From Alisma plantago-aquatica (lineage: Eukaryota; Streptophyta; Magnoliopsida; Alismatales; Alismataceae), in NCBI GenBank assembly GCA_963693085.1, contig OY856412.1, positions 349,034,457 to 349,098,456 of the forward strand: DNA of 64,000 bases, read 5' to 3'. Positions 11,740-25,500 of this stretch are shown here, piece after piece. The notes below the pieces were generated by a model that did not search any database, had not been told where the DNA came from, and saw only the letters and a program-made list of their open reading frames with translations. The position numbers and the translations under genes are program-made. How positions within the stretch are numbered: the first letter of the stretch is position 1; each line of letters begins with the position of its first letter.

Positions 11740-13260
11740 TTGATCTGTTAAAGCATTAAAGCCCCCTCCTCTTCACAAAGCAATCAAGAAGCAACAGTCT
11801 TTGGTAGATGAGTAAGGAAAGGAATCATCGTGGGAGAGGAATGTAACAAAGTGGGGTTGATATCGAGATGAAGAAGGAGAAGAAATCTGAGGCACGTAGT
11901 ACTGGTGATTTGTATTTAAAATTGATTGGTTACTGGTGGAACTGGATCAGGCTGAGCCCACTGACTGGTGAAGCAGCTGCAGCAGCAAGCTTTGCTTTCA
12001 GCAGGTGGGGGGAGTGCATTCAACTGTTGTCTTATGTGTGGATGAATGTTCAAAACCCAAACGAAAGCTGCAGCAAGGGTGGCATGGGATTGTGGGGGTG
12101 GATGGATCGGCTTTTGGCATTGGGCGTGGGCTTTTGAGACAGAAAGTGCGCGAATCCAAGCCGGGCTTTCCCAGATTTTTTTTCTTCTCCCTTTCCTGAA
12201 CTAATTGAAAAATGTTTTTCCTATCCCGTGAATAAATAAAACATCGAGGGCTATATCATTACCAAAAACCAATTTCCCTGATTACCGGAAATCTAATATC
12301 TGTCCAGAGCTTCTGCTGCTGCGTGGTATGTTCATGCAGCAACAAGATGGATGTGGGTTTACCCGAAGGTTCTCACTTATTACGAATTTTGGATTGGAAT
12401 CTGCAAGGAAAAAGAATTGCTGTTTATTCGCTCTCCATCTGTTTGATACATAGCCTCTATAGATCTGGACAGGAAGAAGATAAAACCGTTGATTATACAT
12501 TCGATTGATTGCATCCACCCAGTGAGGGGAGCAGAAAACGACGCGTGAAAGGCAGGCCCGCAGAGCAGAACAACAACTCAGCATGGATCGAAGAGAAGAA
12601 GCAAAGTTTGCGAGATGGGACGTTGGTCCTGTTGCTATGCAACGACACATCGCATTAACATCGATCAGTCTTAAATAAGATTTCCTTAAACTGCAATCCC
12701 GATGGATGGGCCGTAAATGTTGGTGGGTGGGAGTGGTGATCAAAGCAAATGCTTGCCTTGAATCCTTGATCGGGCTGAGTATGGATCACAGACAATAGGC
12801 AGCTAGCCATATCACCGACTGCAAAGCCTCTGTCTGGACGAATGAATCAATGTTTGAGTGAATGGCATTCTGCATCCCGACAAGGTTCGGCGTTCCAAGT
12901 TTCCAGGTGGCGTGCGTTCTTCTCAAAACAAATCAGAAGGGGGAGTCAAATCAGGCAGGGATTCCAGAGGATGTGTGACTGGAGAGCAAGAAAGCTTGTT
13001 CTGGTGCGTTGGTGGTTGTGGCTGACCAGCTGGAGTGGTACGACAAGCTGGCTTCTCTTCCTCCCCGTCAGCAAAGAGAGACAAGGCTTGCCTGTTGGGT
13101 GAAAGAAAGAGAGAGACACGCCAGCTTTACCCTTTATCGAGGATTTCGTTGTGTACCCAGGTACCAATGCCCGTTTACCCTCTAATGGGTGGCTGGAGGA
13201 AAGGAATTAGCCTAAGGATTTAGCGGTACTTTGAACCTACAGTACGCAAGCTAATCTGAC
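11740..13260. other. GC-richer, possibly low-copy intergenic island
   Basis: Base composition is higher in GC than the flanking AT-rich element DNA. No homology to transposon domains is visible and the stretch lacks repeat ends. Open frames on both strands (for example 12743-12282 minus, 153 aa, and 11868-12137 plus, 89 aa) have no recognisable domain or motif and overlap each other. This could be the upstream region of a host gene or an old unclassified repeat. Confidence 0.4.
11913..11920 (-). promoter_or_regulatory. candidate TATA box
   Basis: TTTAAATA on the minus strand, about 180 bp upstream of the start of the 11735-11469 frame, followed by a CT-rich stretch. Suggestive only. Confidence 0.2.
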
Positions 13261-13729
13261 TCCCCTCTCCTCTTGTCACCTCACGAGGCTAGACCAGATT
13301 GGAACATATATCAAATCTCCTACTATAGCTTCATGGCTCGAGTATAATATTGGATGGCAGAAATATTTGTTCTGGTGTAAATCTCTTTGAGAAGCAAACA
13401 CGTGACCAACAGCAATCGTTCTTGCTTTCAAAAGTTTCTTTGATATCTTTGGTTTCGTCGTCTAACTTGCATCAGGATTGGAACTAAAATCACGAAGTTG
13501 GATTTATCCCCACTTGTTACAGTGACGATGTTTTGAATTTGACAACCGGCCGGTTTCATCTATTGATGAGAAGATCGGGTTGTGAGTGGGCCTTGGACCT
13601 TGTTAGGTCTAACTCAAGCACAGTCCATGGAGTCCATTATATAAATACATTCACTCTTTCAAATATTTTAGAACAAACAAACATAATAATACTGCAACAA
13701 CTATTACAAACACATTGTTGAAACTAACA

Positions 13730-14330
13730 CATAGTGACTCTTCTCGGCATCTAAATTTAACCCATTCGACTCACTTCTTAGTTTCATAAACCCTCAAACT
13801 GGAGCGAGTGGTGGAAGTGGAAACAACCACAAAGAATCTTGATGTGATGCTTTAGAAGAGGTTTTGCATAGATGTTTGCTAGTTGGCTAAAAGATAATAC
13901 AAAAGCTATTGATAATGAACCAAAGCAACATTTCTAAGAGGAAATGACAATAAAGTCAATATTTTTTGTATAAACATATAGCGATGTTCAAGACACAAAG
14001 ATTTCCACAAAACAAGGTACTAGGGCCTAGCCGAACAATATGAAGTAAAGCTATGTCAATTTAACTACCTCTTTGACAAGAGCCCTATATTCAAGTCTCA
14101 TTACTTGAATTTTCCACTATTGGTTGCTTCTTAGAAGACCAAGACACAAAGTTAGGTTCAAGAAAGACACAAGAACTTGTAAAGTATGCCATTTTCGATG
14201 AGCAACCAGTCCAATCTTTGCCACAACAAGCAAATACTTAAAGGAAGTCACTTGTTGGGAACTAGAGGTCAAGTAGAAATATACCTTTTTACATATCATA
14301 GAAGTCCCATGATTGAACACATATTAATAG
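13730..14330 (-). pseudogene. Ty1/copia RNase H remnant
   Basis: On the minus strand, combining frames, the sequence gives NFVSWSSKKQPIVENSS then TEYRALVKEVVKL. This corresponds to the copia RNase H block usually read as VSWSSKKQ..V..SS.EAEY.AL. Further on are TKNIDF (TKHID in intact copies) and SQLANIYAKPL (QLADIFTKPL in intact copies), the conserved end of copia polyproteins. Two or more frameshifts and several stops are present. No upstream RT or integrase remains and no LTR pair was seen, so it is a fragment. Confidence 0.7.
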
Positions 14331-14350
14331 GGATGTTGAGAGAAATCATA

Positions 14351-15973
14351 TCGTAACATCCTAAAATTTAATTGAAGTAAGAGTTGGATTTTAATAGAAT
14401 TTTTCCCACAAATAAATTTCAATTGTTGGGACTTGTTGTAATTAACCTAAATAATTAATGTTTTCCTAAATAAGATAAAAAAGTGAAAACAAAATACATA
14501 TTCTTTCTTTGCCTTCTTTATGAATAAATGAATTCAAAGTATATAAAGAAATAAATTTCACTCTTTCTCTGTCCTCCATAACTCTACAATCCTCACATAA
14601 TGGAGAAAACCCTAACTAATAGAAACTAATTTTGATAGTATAAAAATGGACTCTTTTTGTCCACTAATTGATTAAGAAACCTATTTCACTAAATTAAAGT
14701 ATGTTTTTTAATTAATATGTACTTTAAATTAATCCCTCATAAATTGATTATCAAATTAGGAAATTAATAGTCAAAATTTAAATAGACCCTAAAATACACT
14801 CATGGTTGAAATTTGAGGTTGATTTGACCTCTTTTGACCCCTTTAATAATTTTAGGAAGTTTTTATATAGTTTTATTAATTTTAATCAAAACATCCTAAT
14901 ATAACCTAGTTCTCAATTTATCATGTGTCACGTGCCCTGTTGACAGAGTCCCCCCGGAGTGTCTTTCTCTTGAAACTACAGTCGTGCTCTCATCTCCTTC
15001 GCCTGACTTCCATGGTCAGTGAGACACCAAAGTACACGAGACTCCCCTCACACTCTCCACCTCTCACAAGTCGCAACCGATGAATCCATGTCCAAGAGAA
15101 CTCCCTTATCTGTCAAATTTTCCCGAGTTGATCAATCCTAGATGCACTAGCTTTCTCTCAGCCAATCTTGTCCCTCATGTATCTCCTAATATGAACCTTC
15201 GTCGGCTGACCATGCCACTATAGACTCTCAGGTATATATATAACCCACCCTTGGCCACCTCTGTTGTTCCAAAAACCCTTCTCAATGATCAAATTCACCC
15301 ATATCACCCTCGTGCTCATCTCTAATCCTAGATAGATCTTTCCTTCTTTGGCTCTCTGCCACAATAAAGGAGACCACTGCTGTGGGTTTGAAAGATTCAA
15401 ATGAACTCTGGGACTTAGTAGGTAGATTCTTATCCGTACAATACACTCTCTTGTTGTGAGTTCTCAGTTTCTACATTTTCCCCTCTGCCTTCTACTATTC
15501 ATGAATCTATCATGACTTTCAGCGGTCTAAGAATCTTATGTTCATTTTACCTTGCCCCAGATCTACTATGTATCCATGAAGTTAGGACCAATCTCTAATT
15601 TGTCTTGTGTCTTAGATTCCTAGAGCTTTGAGTTTCACCTTCCGTCCTGTCATGGAAGGAGATTTTCTGGCATTCTTGCCATGAGAGTGCTTGTCTCAAG
15701 GGTCATTGAGACCGACCAGACCTCTAGAAGTTTACTTTGTACTTAATTCTCACCTGTTTCCTCTGATTCAAAATATATATTTAATGATCTCAAGCATCCA
15801 TATATATTCATCATAAGGTCCTTCATGTTCTTGTTTTGAACAATAAAACTATTTATTTTACTATTTTCCCCTCACATCTCATGTTTTTTTGTCACACATC
15901 TTAATGGGAAAATTCTATTTTTCTTGGCCTTCTAGATTTTACCTCCGCGTGTTGGATTGGTGGGGCCAACCTA
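14351..15973 (+). repeat. possible older LTR, left part (target of the LARD)
   Basis: CGTAACATCCTAAAATTTAA at the left resembles the TGTAACATCC start common in plant Ty3 LTRs. The stretch continues AT-rich, then more GC-rich with a TATATATATAA box near 15231. It ends at the LARD's target duplication (15969-15973). The matching continuation would be 25920-26450. No paired LTR is visible, so this is tentative. Confidence 0.3.
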
Positions 15974-18900
15974 TGTTATGACCGTATCTGAGCTTAATTG
16001 GTAAACTAGGGTTTACCTGGATGATTATATGCTTAATTGGATTGATCATTTCTTAAAACTAATTAATGATGATAATTCAATTATGATGTTTTAAACCTAA
16101 TAAGAACGTTAAGTGTTCTATTGTTTGAGAAATTAGGGTCTGAGAAATATAAACCCTAGTTGGCTGAAATTAGGGTTTTAATAGTACATGAATATGGAAT
16201 TTGATCAGGATAATAGTGTGGTAAATGATTTTTCATATTTTCTACAAATTTTGTATTTAATTGAATTTTGGATATGATATGGATAACTCAATCATCCATA
16301 TTGGAGAAAAATTTCAGAATATTTTAGTGTTCTTTAAATGTGGTTCTCGGTCGAACTATACTTCGACCAAAATGCTGACAGAGTACTTTTCTACAGTATA
16401 GTGTTTTATTTTTAATTATTGATTGGTAACTCCAAATGATCTAAAATTTTAACTGGAGATCTGAAACTCAATCATAAAAAACATGTAAAATGTTCATAAT
16501 TTTTGGATGCGTTTAGACCTTATCAGTAGAGGAATTATAGTAATATTTTTATGACAGAAAATTCAGCTAAAATAAGAGAAAGTATAGTGAGGGGCCAATG
16601 TGCAATTGACCCAATCAGCTCAATTGCTCTATATGATCAACCTAACACACAAGGAGCTCTCATAATTCATGATTCAAACCAGAGAAATGAAATCCTAGAG
16701 AGAGAGGGAGAGTTAGGGTTTGAGAGGAGAAATTGATGGAGATGCTGACCTAGGGTTTTGCGGTCCGGGGAATGATGAAATCATGTAAGTTTAGCTTCTT
16801 TGCATCGACTTTAATGGTGAATCTTCTCTCACATGTAAAGATTCCATCCCTCCTCTGATTTGATCCGAAATGGTGTCAAAACTTCCCCTTTTCTCACTCT
16901 TTCTTCATAATCCCTCATTTTTAGGGTTTCCGAGTTGAAAGGAAGAAGAATTGGGTGAATTGCTAGGGATTTGATATGAGATCGAGTTTTTCAGGGATGA
17001 ACTGCGTTTTAAAGATGTTTTCACACCTTAGGGTGAGTGGGAACTTCCTTTAAATAGTATATTGCATGAATATTGGTTAAATCATCCATAATCTTTAATT
17101 GTTTAGTATGCGACTACAAACCCTGAATTGTCAGTTTGATCTAAGTTGTTGCAAAATGATATAAAATGGATTCTTTCTCTATTTATTTGAATTTCAGATG
17201 ATAAATTCACATTAGAAATGTATAAAATACATCCTAATTAGAATTCCCTAAGTATTCACAAAGGTTATAAGAGTAAATTGAAATATAGGAAATTTGTCTG
17301 TGACTGAAATTGTTGTATAATTAAATAGAGAAGTTTGTTTATCTGGATACCCTTGGTTATGAATGATTGTTTATCTAAATGCATAGTACATAGATGTCAG
17401 ATACTATTTTGGATTTCATTTGATGTGAATAGTTTTTTCTTGATATCTTCGTAAAGAGGGTGAAGCCCTATATGAGTGGAAAGTTGGAAATTTGTGAATA
17501 AATATGGTGAAATCCATTTGAAGTGTTTTTCTTGGCATCATAGACTCTATTTATGCAATGTTATTATTGATTCATAATATATCAATGAATGGCATGGAAA
17601 ACTCTAATTTATCTCAACTCGAGGATTTCATACATGTGTTTATTGTATATGACTTGTTTAAATCAATTTGTATTTAGTGGGTGTTTATGACATATTAAAT
17701 CCTTATGAGAACCATGTGATAAGTGAATGAGGTAAATGAAATGCTAAGGATATGGTGTTCAATGAATTAATCATTTTGATTACCATGTTCTCAGTATGAG
17801 ATGCACAACCCAGGATTTGGGTCAATGTGCATGTTTTCCAAGAAAGTGCAAATAATTTATGGGTGCAAATGATGATTACTCGTATGCCAAGTAATTAGCT
17901 CTTATCAATATATTAAGATGTTTAATTGCATGATTCTAGTGTATAAGTGCCAAATGGACATGTATTATGTTTATTTAAGTATTTCAGTCTGCCTGCATGT
18001 ATAGTATGTTGATTTCTCAGTATATTACAGTGTTTGAATATACTGCTCTACCAAGTTAAGGATGATATACATGTTGTGTTATAAACTTCAAATAAATATA
18101 CATAGTACCATAGAGATAACAGAGTCAAGTATAAGTAAGGGAAAAGATACAATATAGTAAGAGATTTCTAAGAATAATAAAATAATAGACATAGGTGCCC
18201 TGAACATCGTAGATTCCCTACGAATGTCTGCACTGTAGGGAGGAAACGATCCACCCTGGAAACGACTAGTATATGGGGATCAGATCACACCCACAAAGAG
18301 TGCGGGGAGACGAAGCCCTTGAGGAAGTCTCCTAAGAAAAGATAGGTCACCAAACATGAACTGAAGATTTTGGTAGTAACCCAGAGGTACCCACAGAGCG
18401 TACTACAATGAGGCCCACAGAGAATCTCAGACCCTTGTCTGTGTACTCAGCCTAGAAGGAGAGGTCCAGTTAAAGGCCAACTGTTTAGCCGCCATAGTCA
18501 GACGTGACGGTTCAAGTCAAGCAGACCCAGATTCAGTTCTAGTCTTAGCTTCCCGGGTTTTAAGCTAAGTCTTGTACAATGAGATCGTAGTTCACTATGA
18601 GTCTTCATATGTAGAGTACACTGCATATGATCAGGGCATAATAAAATGAATGAGAGGTCAAACAAGTGCGTACAATTATTCAATTATTCTTTGTATGTTT
18701 CTAAATTATTAGTTCTCTTTATGATCAATCAAGCATTTCATATATTGATTCACTCTTATAGATATCTAGAGTATCCTTCCATATTTATGATTGTCAATTA
18801 TTAGACTGTTTAAAGCTTACAGCGATTATAATTGATATTAGTTGCTCAAAAATACATCTATAATTATATCAAAGCTTTAGACTGTTTCTTTGAAGTACTC

Positions 18901-19372
18901 ATTCACTGAGCGAGTAGGATCACCCCTCTACTCAAAATTTTTAGGGATATCACATGGACTTGAAGAAGGTCATTACATCAGAGTAGATCTACCACAAGAG
19001 TTAAGTCTGAGTATAGTTAAGTTCAGTGGGTCCCTGCCACTCTAGGTTCTTGTAAAGAAATAAGAGAGAGTTGTAAATGATGATGTATAACATTATTCCT
19101 CTTTTAGCAATATATGCGAATCAGCAAGTCTTATGCGCTTAAAAGTATGAGAAACATAATGAATGTTCATACATGCATTTTTATTGTTGAAATCAGATTA
19201 GAGAAATCAATGTTTAGATTCCCTTATGAAGTTAGTTTATGTGGTTCAATGTGATAAAATAAAGTGTTTGAAAAAGAAGAAAAAGTTAAGGGTGATCTTT
19301 GTATTACGTTAAATCCTCAATTTTATGCCCTAATCTCATGATTAATGGTAATTGTGAGATCAGGGTATAACA
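15974..19372 (+). repeat. 5' LTR of the LARD
   Basis: Starts TGTTATGACCGTATCTGAGC and ends GTATAACA, immediately before ACT and the PBS. Contains the hairpin GGTCGAA-CTATAC-TTCGACC (16349-16368) and a 61-codon open frame (16551-16736), both also present in the 3' LTR. Confidence 0.95.
16349..16368. other. perfect 7-bp-stem hairpin in LTR
   Basis: GGTCGAA, 6-base loop, TTCGACC. It is identical in the 3' LTR (22890-22909), although the LTRs differ nearby. Possible regulatory or RNA structure element; function unknown. Confidence 0.55.
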
Positions 19373-19375
19373 ACT

Positions 19376-19387
19376 TGGTATCAGAGC
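19376..19387 (+). other. primer-binding site, initiator tRNA-Met
   Basis: TGGTATCAGAGC, the standard complement to the 3' end of initiator tRNA-Met, 3 bp after the 5' LTR. Confidence 0.95.
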
Positions 19388-22300
19388 TTAGGCTGAGTTG
19401 TTAGGGACCATTAAGTTAGTAAGTTAGAGTCATAAGTGTGGCAGATAGGAGATGTTATGATGTTAGCTCTGGGGATTTGAGTATTTGAATATCCTACCCC
19501 GGTATCAGAGTACTTGGATCAACCAGTATCAAGCTTCTCTGTCTATTCTTTCATGTATACCCTAGCCAGGTATACAATGGAAGGATGGTCTAGAGAGGAA
19601 CCCTAGAAATATTAGGGTTAGAAACAAGATAAGTAACATGAATTAAGAGCATAAATATAAAATGAGATAGAACTTTCATTTCATATTGTTGTTTTATTGG
19701 AGATGAATAGAAAATCTCTTATATGTTTGAATTCAGATATTCAGTATTTTGAAATACATATGGGTCTTTAAGATTTGTTATACACTATGTAGTTATAACA
19801 TTTATTTATTACATTCTTTGTATCAAGTAGACTAGAAATGATATTTGAATGAGCTTTTCTAAGTGGATAAGTTTTCTTCCACACATTTGAGATGAATAGG
19901 AGTTGAGTAATCCTGAGTAGCTCTTGGTTTCAGGACTGTAGGTTCGGCCTGGCCCGGCTGGAAGGGTGCATTACTGGGATCTAATGATTCCTATTAGTAA
20001 CATAACAAGAGTAAATTCTGGATAGATTAGATCCAAATTCTAGTATGAATGTATATACTCTAAGATTTTGAAGTAAAAGGGAAAGACAAGGATAACTAAG
20101 AATTAGTTGGAACTGATATCTGAGATCCAACTTTGAGGCCTCATATGAGAAACCCTTAATTGGGAATAAAGGAACACGACATAAGGTTCAGATTAAGTTT
20201 AATTATTAGTATTATATGAACTCTAAATATGAAATATGGAAAAGATATGAGAAAAGTATGTAACGGGCCAAGATAGTAAGAATTAATCACGAGGAATGTA
20301 TTATATAACCGGGTACAATGTTTTTATGTACTCCAAAGCAAAGGGAAAACTTGATTAAAAGAGAAACTATGTTTCACCCATGCATGAGTCGTATGATCTA
20401 AAATGAAGAATATGTAATGTATTAAACATGAGTTGAAACTAGTAGGGAGATTATTGATTTAGAATTTCAACTTCACAATAGTAGAAGGATAAAAAGAAAT
20501 ATATGCACCATGGTATACATGATCATACACCTAAAAGAAGCAACATGATCATAAGAGAAAACTAGAAGTTAAAGGTGACATGTGGAATAGCAGTATATGG
20601 TAAGGGGATTATGGAAAGTAAGGAAGGGTTTGAAACATAATGGAGTAATATAGATTATAAAAGAAAGATGTTGTGAGATTCAAGAAAGTGCTAATTAGTC
20701 AAGTATCCTTGTTGATAACTAATTAAACCTACATATGAGAAATGTATTAATGAATGTTTGAAGATAAGAATTCCAAGTCTCAGAATCATCTTCTCTTTCA
20801 TATCTTCCTTAATTAGAGCAATGTGGGAATGAAGTGATAAGAAAATGAATCATATATGATGCATAACCACCATGGTAGAGGCATCTAGTGAATGTAATAA
20901 TGACATACAATATGATGATGAAACCCTAGCAGAGTAAATTGAGAATGTAATCTATCTGAATGGCCAAGTAAGAGAAATGAAATTCAATTGATAAGATAAG
21001 GAAGACTTTAGTAAAACTTGTGAGATCCAAAGTTTGACTTTCAAATTAAGGGAGCAAAGTCACACGCAATAACATCATGCTATTGATAAGGACCAAACCC
21101 TAGAATGTTTAGAGTTGTAGTAGTTCAAGGGTTGTCACTAGTGATTTGACCTTGAATACTAGCATCTCTATAAACCAAGATCATGCGATTTGCACTATGA
21201 GAAATAAACTAGCACTGATAGTAATCCTAGCTAATCTGAAAGGTGGATGAACAATATGAAAATGATTTGGAGCAAAGAGTAAGATATAAATTTGAAATGT
21301 AACAAGTGTGTTTTGAACAAAAGGAGAAATACAATATGAGTGAAGTGTGATATGAAATAAATTCTTGCAGTGATAGCAAGAATAATGAATAATCTATTCA
21401 TACCTTGTATGTTTCAATTTTAGGGATGTTTAATCTACATGATTAAAATGAGAAGGATAAGTAGCAAAAAGTAATTAGTAATGAATGAGAAGAGAGATAA
21501 GAGAAAACAATGGCTTTTAGTAATATGTGAATTTGTTTTTAGAAGTATAATTTGTTGAAGGTATATTAAGGGATGTAAATTGGTTCTACGTATGATTTTA
21601 GTGTACATGTACAAGCAATATGTTAATTTCAGGTGTCTGATAGTTGTATTCATTCATACCAGTAATCCATCTTAGTATTATACAATTGTTGTATGGTGAT
21701 ATGGTTCAAATGATGATAAAATAAATGGAGGGTTACCCTAAATAAGGTAGTCTTACCTATTCACTCATATGAATAGAAGGGATGATAACCATATTGTATT
21801 TATATGTAACCCTAATGAGGTATAGCTTGTTATACCTAGCTTTAATATAATTAAGTGATGGTAATTGGGTATGAATAGTCCTTGAATGAATAATACAATC
21901 ATGGAGTACTCTGTTACTATTGTTGAAACCTTAGTATGCTATAACCCGATGGTTACACCTTGAATTATGTGTGGGTTCATATTTGAGAATAGTATGGAAT
22001 GTGATGGTAATGCTTCACCTTATGCATCCATGATCCAATGGGGATGCCGTGAGTAGTATTGTACAATTGTTGTTGAATCTAGTCTTTCAACTCAAGACTG
22101 TTTTGCTATTTGAGTAGCACAATAGTAAAAATTCAAAAGAACATGGTGAACTCTCTTTTGTGACTTAGAGGTAATATATAACAATAGTACATATTGAGTC
22201 GTATGAATTGAGATAGTTGGATCGGATTATCAATGTTGAGGTAGCACCTCAAGAGTATGAAAATATTGAAATGGTTGTTTCCCTCTCTATCCTACAATTG

Positions 22301-22499
22301 ACATAGAGAATTCATTTGTTATCATTGAGCAGTGATGATTTAACATGTTGTGATTAGAAAAGAAATGAAGGACTTAATGTTGAAAACTGCATTCAAGTAT
22401 GAAATACAAGAATATAATGACATGTAAGATTTCAGAAGCTTAAAATAAACATTGAAAGTACTTTTCTTGCACATTTATGTTTCAGGGAAGAAACCTTTT

Positions 22500-22514
22500 A
22501 AAGGGGGGAAGAAT
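22500..22514 (+). other. polypurine tract of the LARD
   Basis: AAAGGGGGGAAGAAT lies directly before the 3' LTR start; it is the expected primer site for plus-strand synthesis. Confidence 0.92.
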
Positions 22515-25500
22515 TGTTATGACCGTATCCGAGCTTAATTAGTAAACTAGGGTTTACCTGGATGATTATATGCTTAATTGGATTGAGCATTTCTTAAATC
22601 TAATTAATGATGATAATTCAATTTTGATGTTTTAAAACTAATAAGAACGTTAAGTGTTCTATTGTTTGAGAAATTAGGGTCTGAGAAATATAAACCCTAG
22701 TTGGCTAAAATTAGGATTTTGATAGTACATGAATATGGAATTTGATCAGGATAACAATGTGGGAAATGATTTTTCATATTTTCTACAAATTTTGTATTTA
22801 ATTGAAGTTAGGATATGATATGGATAACTCAACCATCCATATTGGAGAAAAAGTTCATAATATTTGAGTGTTGTTTGAATGTGGTTCTCGGTCGAACTAT
22901 ACTTCGACCAAAATGCTGACAGAGTGCTTTTCAGCAGTATAGTGTTTTATTTTTAGTTATTTATTGGTAACTCCAAATGATCTAAAATTTTAAATAGGGA
23001 TCTGAAACTCGATTATAAACAATATGTAAAATTTTCATAATTTTTGGATGTGTTTACACCTTATCAGTAGATGAATTACAGTAATATTTTTATAACAGAA
23101 AATTCAACTGAAATTAGAGAAAGTATAGTGAGGGGCCAATGTGCAATTGACCCAAGCATCTCAATTGCTCTATATGTTCAATCTAACACACAAGGAGCTC
23201 TCATAATTCGTGATTCAAACCAAAGAAATGAAATCCTAGAGAGAGAAGGAGAGTTAGGGTTTGAGAGGAGAAATTGATGGAGATGCTGACCTAGGGTTTT
23301 GCGGTCCGAGGAATGATGAAATCATGTAAGTTTAGCTTCTTTGCATAGAATTTAATGGTGAATCTTCTCTCACATGTCAAGATTTCGTCCCTCCTCTAAT
23401 TTGATCTGAAATGGTGTCAAAAATTCCCCTTGTCTCACTCTTTCTTCATAATCCCTCATTTTTAGGGTTTCCGAGTTGAAAGGAAGAAGAATTGGGTGAA
23501 TTGCTAGGGATTTGATATGAGATTGAGATTTTCAGGGATGAACTGTATTTTAAAGTTGTTTTCACACCTTAGGATGAGTGGTAACTTTCTTTAAATAGTA
23601 TATTGCATGAAAATTGGTTAAATCATCCATAATCTTTAATTGCTTAGTATGCGACTACAAACCCTGAATTGTCTGTTTGATCTAAGTTGTTGAAAAATGA
23701 TATGAAATGGATTCTTCCTTTGTTTGTTTGAATTTCAGAAGATAAATTTATATTAGAAATGTATACAATACATCCTAATGAGAATTCCCTAAGTATTCAC
23801 AAAGGTTATAAGAGTAAACTGAAATATAGAGAATTTGTCTGTGATTGAAATTGCTGTATAATTAAATAGAGAAATTTGTTTATCTGGATTCCCTTAGTTA
23901 TGAATGATTGTTTATCTGAATGCATAGTACATATATGTCAGATACTATTTTGGATTTCATGTGATGTGAATAGTGTTTGCTTGATATCTTCATAAAGTGG
24001 GAGAAGCCCTATATGAGTGGAAAGTTGGAAATTTGTGAATAAATATGGTGAAATCCATTTGAAGTGTTTTTCTTGGCATCATAGAATCTATTTATGCAAT
24101 GTTATTCTTGATTCATAATATCTCAATGAATGGCGTAGAAAACCCTAATTTAGCTCAATTTGAGGATTTCATACATATGTTGATTGTATATGACTTGTTT
24201 AAAGCAATATGTATTTAGTGGATGTCTATGACATATTAAATCCTTATGAGAGCTATGTGATAAGTGAATGAGGTAAATGAAACCCTAAGGATTGGGTGTT
24301 CACTGAATTAAGCATTTTGATTACCATGTTCTCAGTATGAGATGCACAACCCAGGATTTGGGTCGATGTGCACATTTTCCAAGAAAGTGCAAATAATTTA
24401 TGGGTGCAAATGACGATTACTCGTATGCCAAGTAATTAGCTCTTATCAGTATATTAATATGTTTAATTGCATGATTCTAGTGTATAAGTGCCAAATGGAC
24501 ATGCATTATCTTTATATAAGTATTTCAGTCTACCTACATGTATAGTATGCTGATTTCTCAGTATATTACAATGTTTGAATATACTGCTCTGCCAAGTTAA
24601 GGATGATATACATGTTGTGTTATAAACTTCCAATAAATAGACACGGTACCATAGAGATACCGGAGACCAGTATAAGTAAGGGAAAAGATACAATATTGTA
24701 AGAGCTTTCCAAGAATAATAAAATAATAGACATAGGTGCCCTGAACACCGTAGATTCCCTATGGATGTCTGCACTATAGGGAGGAAACGATCAACCCTAG
24801 CAGCGACCAGTATACAAGGATCAGATCGCACCCACAGAGTGTGTAGGGAGACAAAGCCCTTGAGGAAGCCTCGTAAGAAAAGATAGGTTACCTAACATGA
24901 ACCGGAGATCCCGGTGGTAACCCAGAGGTACCCACAGAGCGTACCAAAATGAGGCCCACAGAGCGTCTCAGACCCTCTTCCTGTGTACTCATCCTAGAAA
25001 GAGAGGTCCAGTTAAAGGCCTGATGTTTAGTTTCCTTAGTCAGACGTGACGGTTTGAGTCAAGCAGACCCAGATTTAGTTCTAGGCTTAGCTTCCCTGGT
25101 TTTAAGCTAAGTCTTACACGATGAGATAGTAGTTCACTATGAGTCTTCATATGTAGAGTACACTGCATATGATCAGGGCATAATAAAATGAGTGAGAGGT
25201 CAAATAAGTGTGTATAGTTATTCAATTAATCTTTGTATGTTTCTGAATTATTAGTTCTCTTTATGATCAATCAAGCATTTCATATATTGATTCACTTTTA
25301 TAGATATCTAGAGTATCCTGGCATATTTATGATTGTGAATTATTAGACTCTTTAAATCTTATTGCTGTTATAATTGATATCAGTTGCTCAAAAATATATC
25401 TGTAATTATATAAGTGCTTTAGACTATTTCTTTGAAGTACTCATTCACTGAGCGAGCAGGCTCACCCCTCTACTCAAAATTTTTAGGGATATCACATGGA

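Larger units (their letters stand above)
19373..22514 (+). other. non-coding interior of the LARD
   Basis: Begins with ACT plus the PBS and ends with the PPT. AT-rich; scanning all frames shows stops everywhere and no retroviral-type motifs. In LARDs the interior is thought to carry packaging and dimerisation signals; I cannot locate them. Confidence 0.85.

Noticed and set aside
12282..12743. 153-codon minus-strand frame in the low-copy island
   Set aside because: No domain, composition looks random, Cys/Ser/Arg-rich with no conserved pattern, and plus-strand frames overlap it.
18498..18683. 61-codon minus frame repeated at 25040-25225
   Set aside because: Same explanation: both are LTR copies of the LARD; no sign of coding function.
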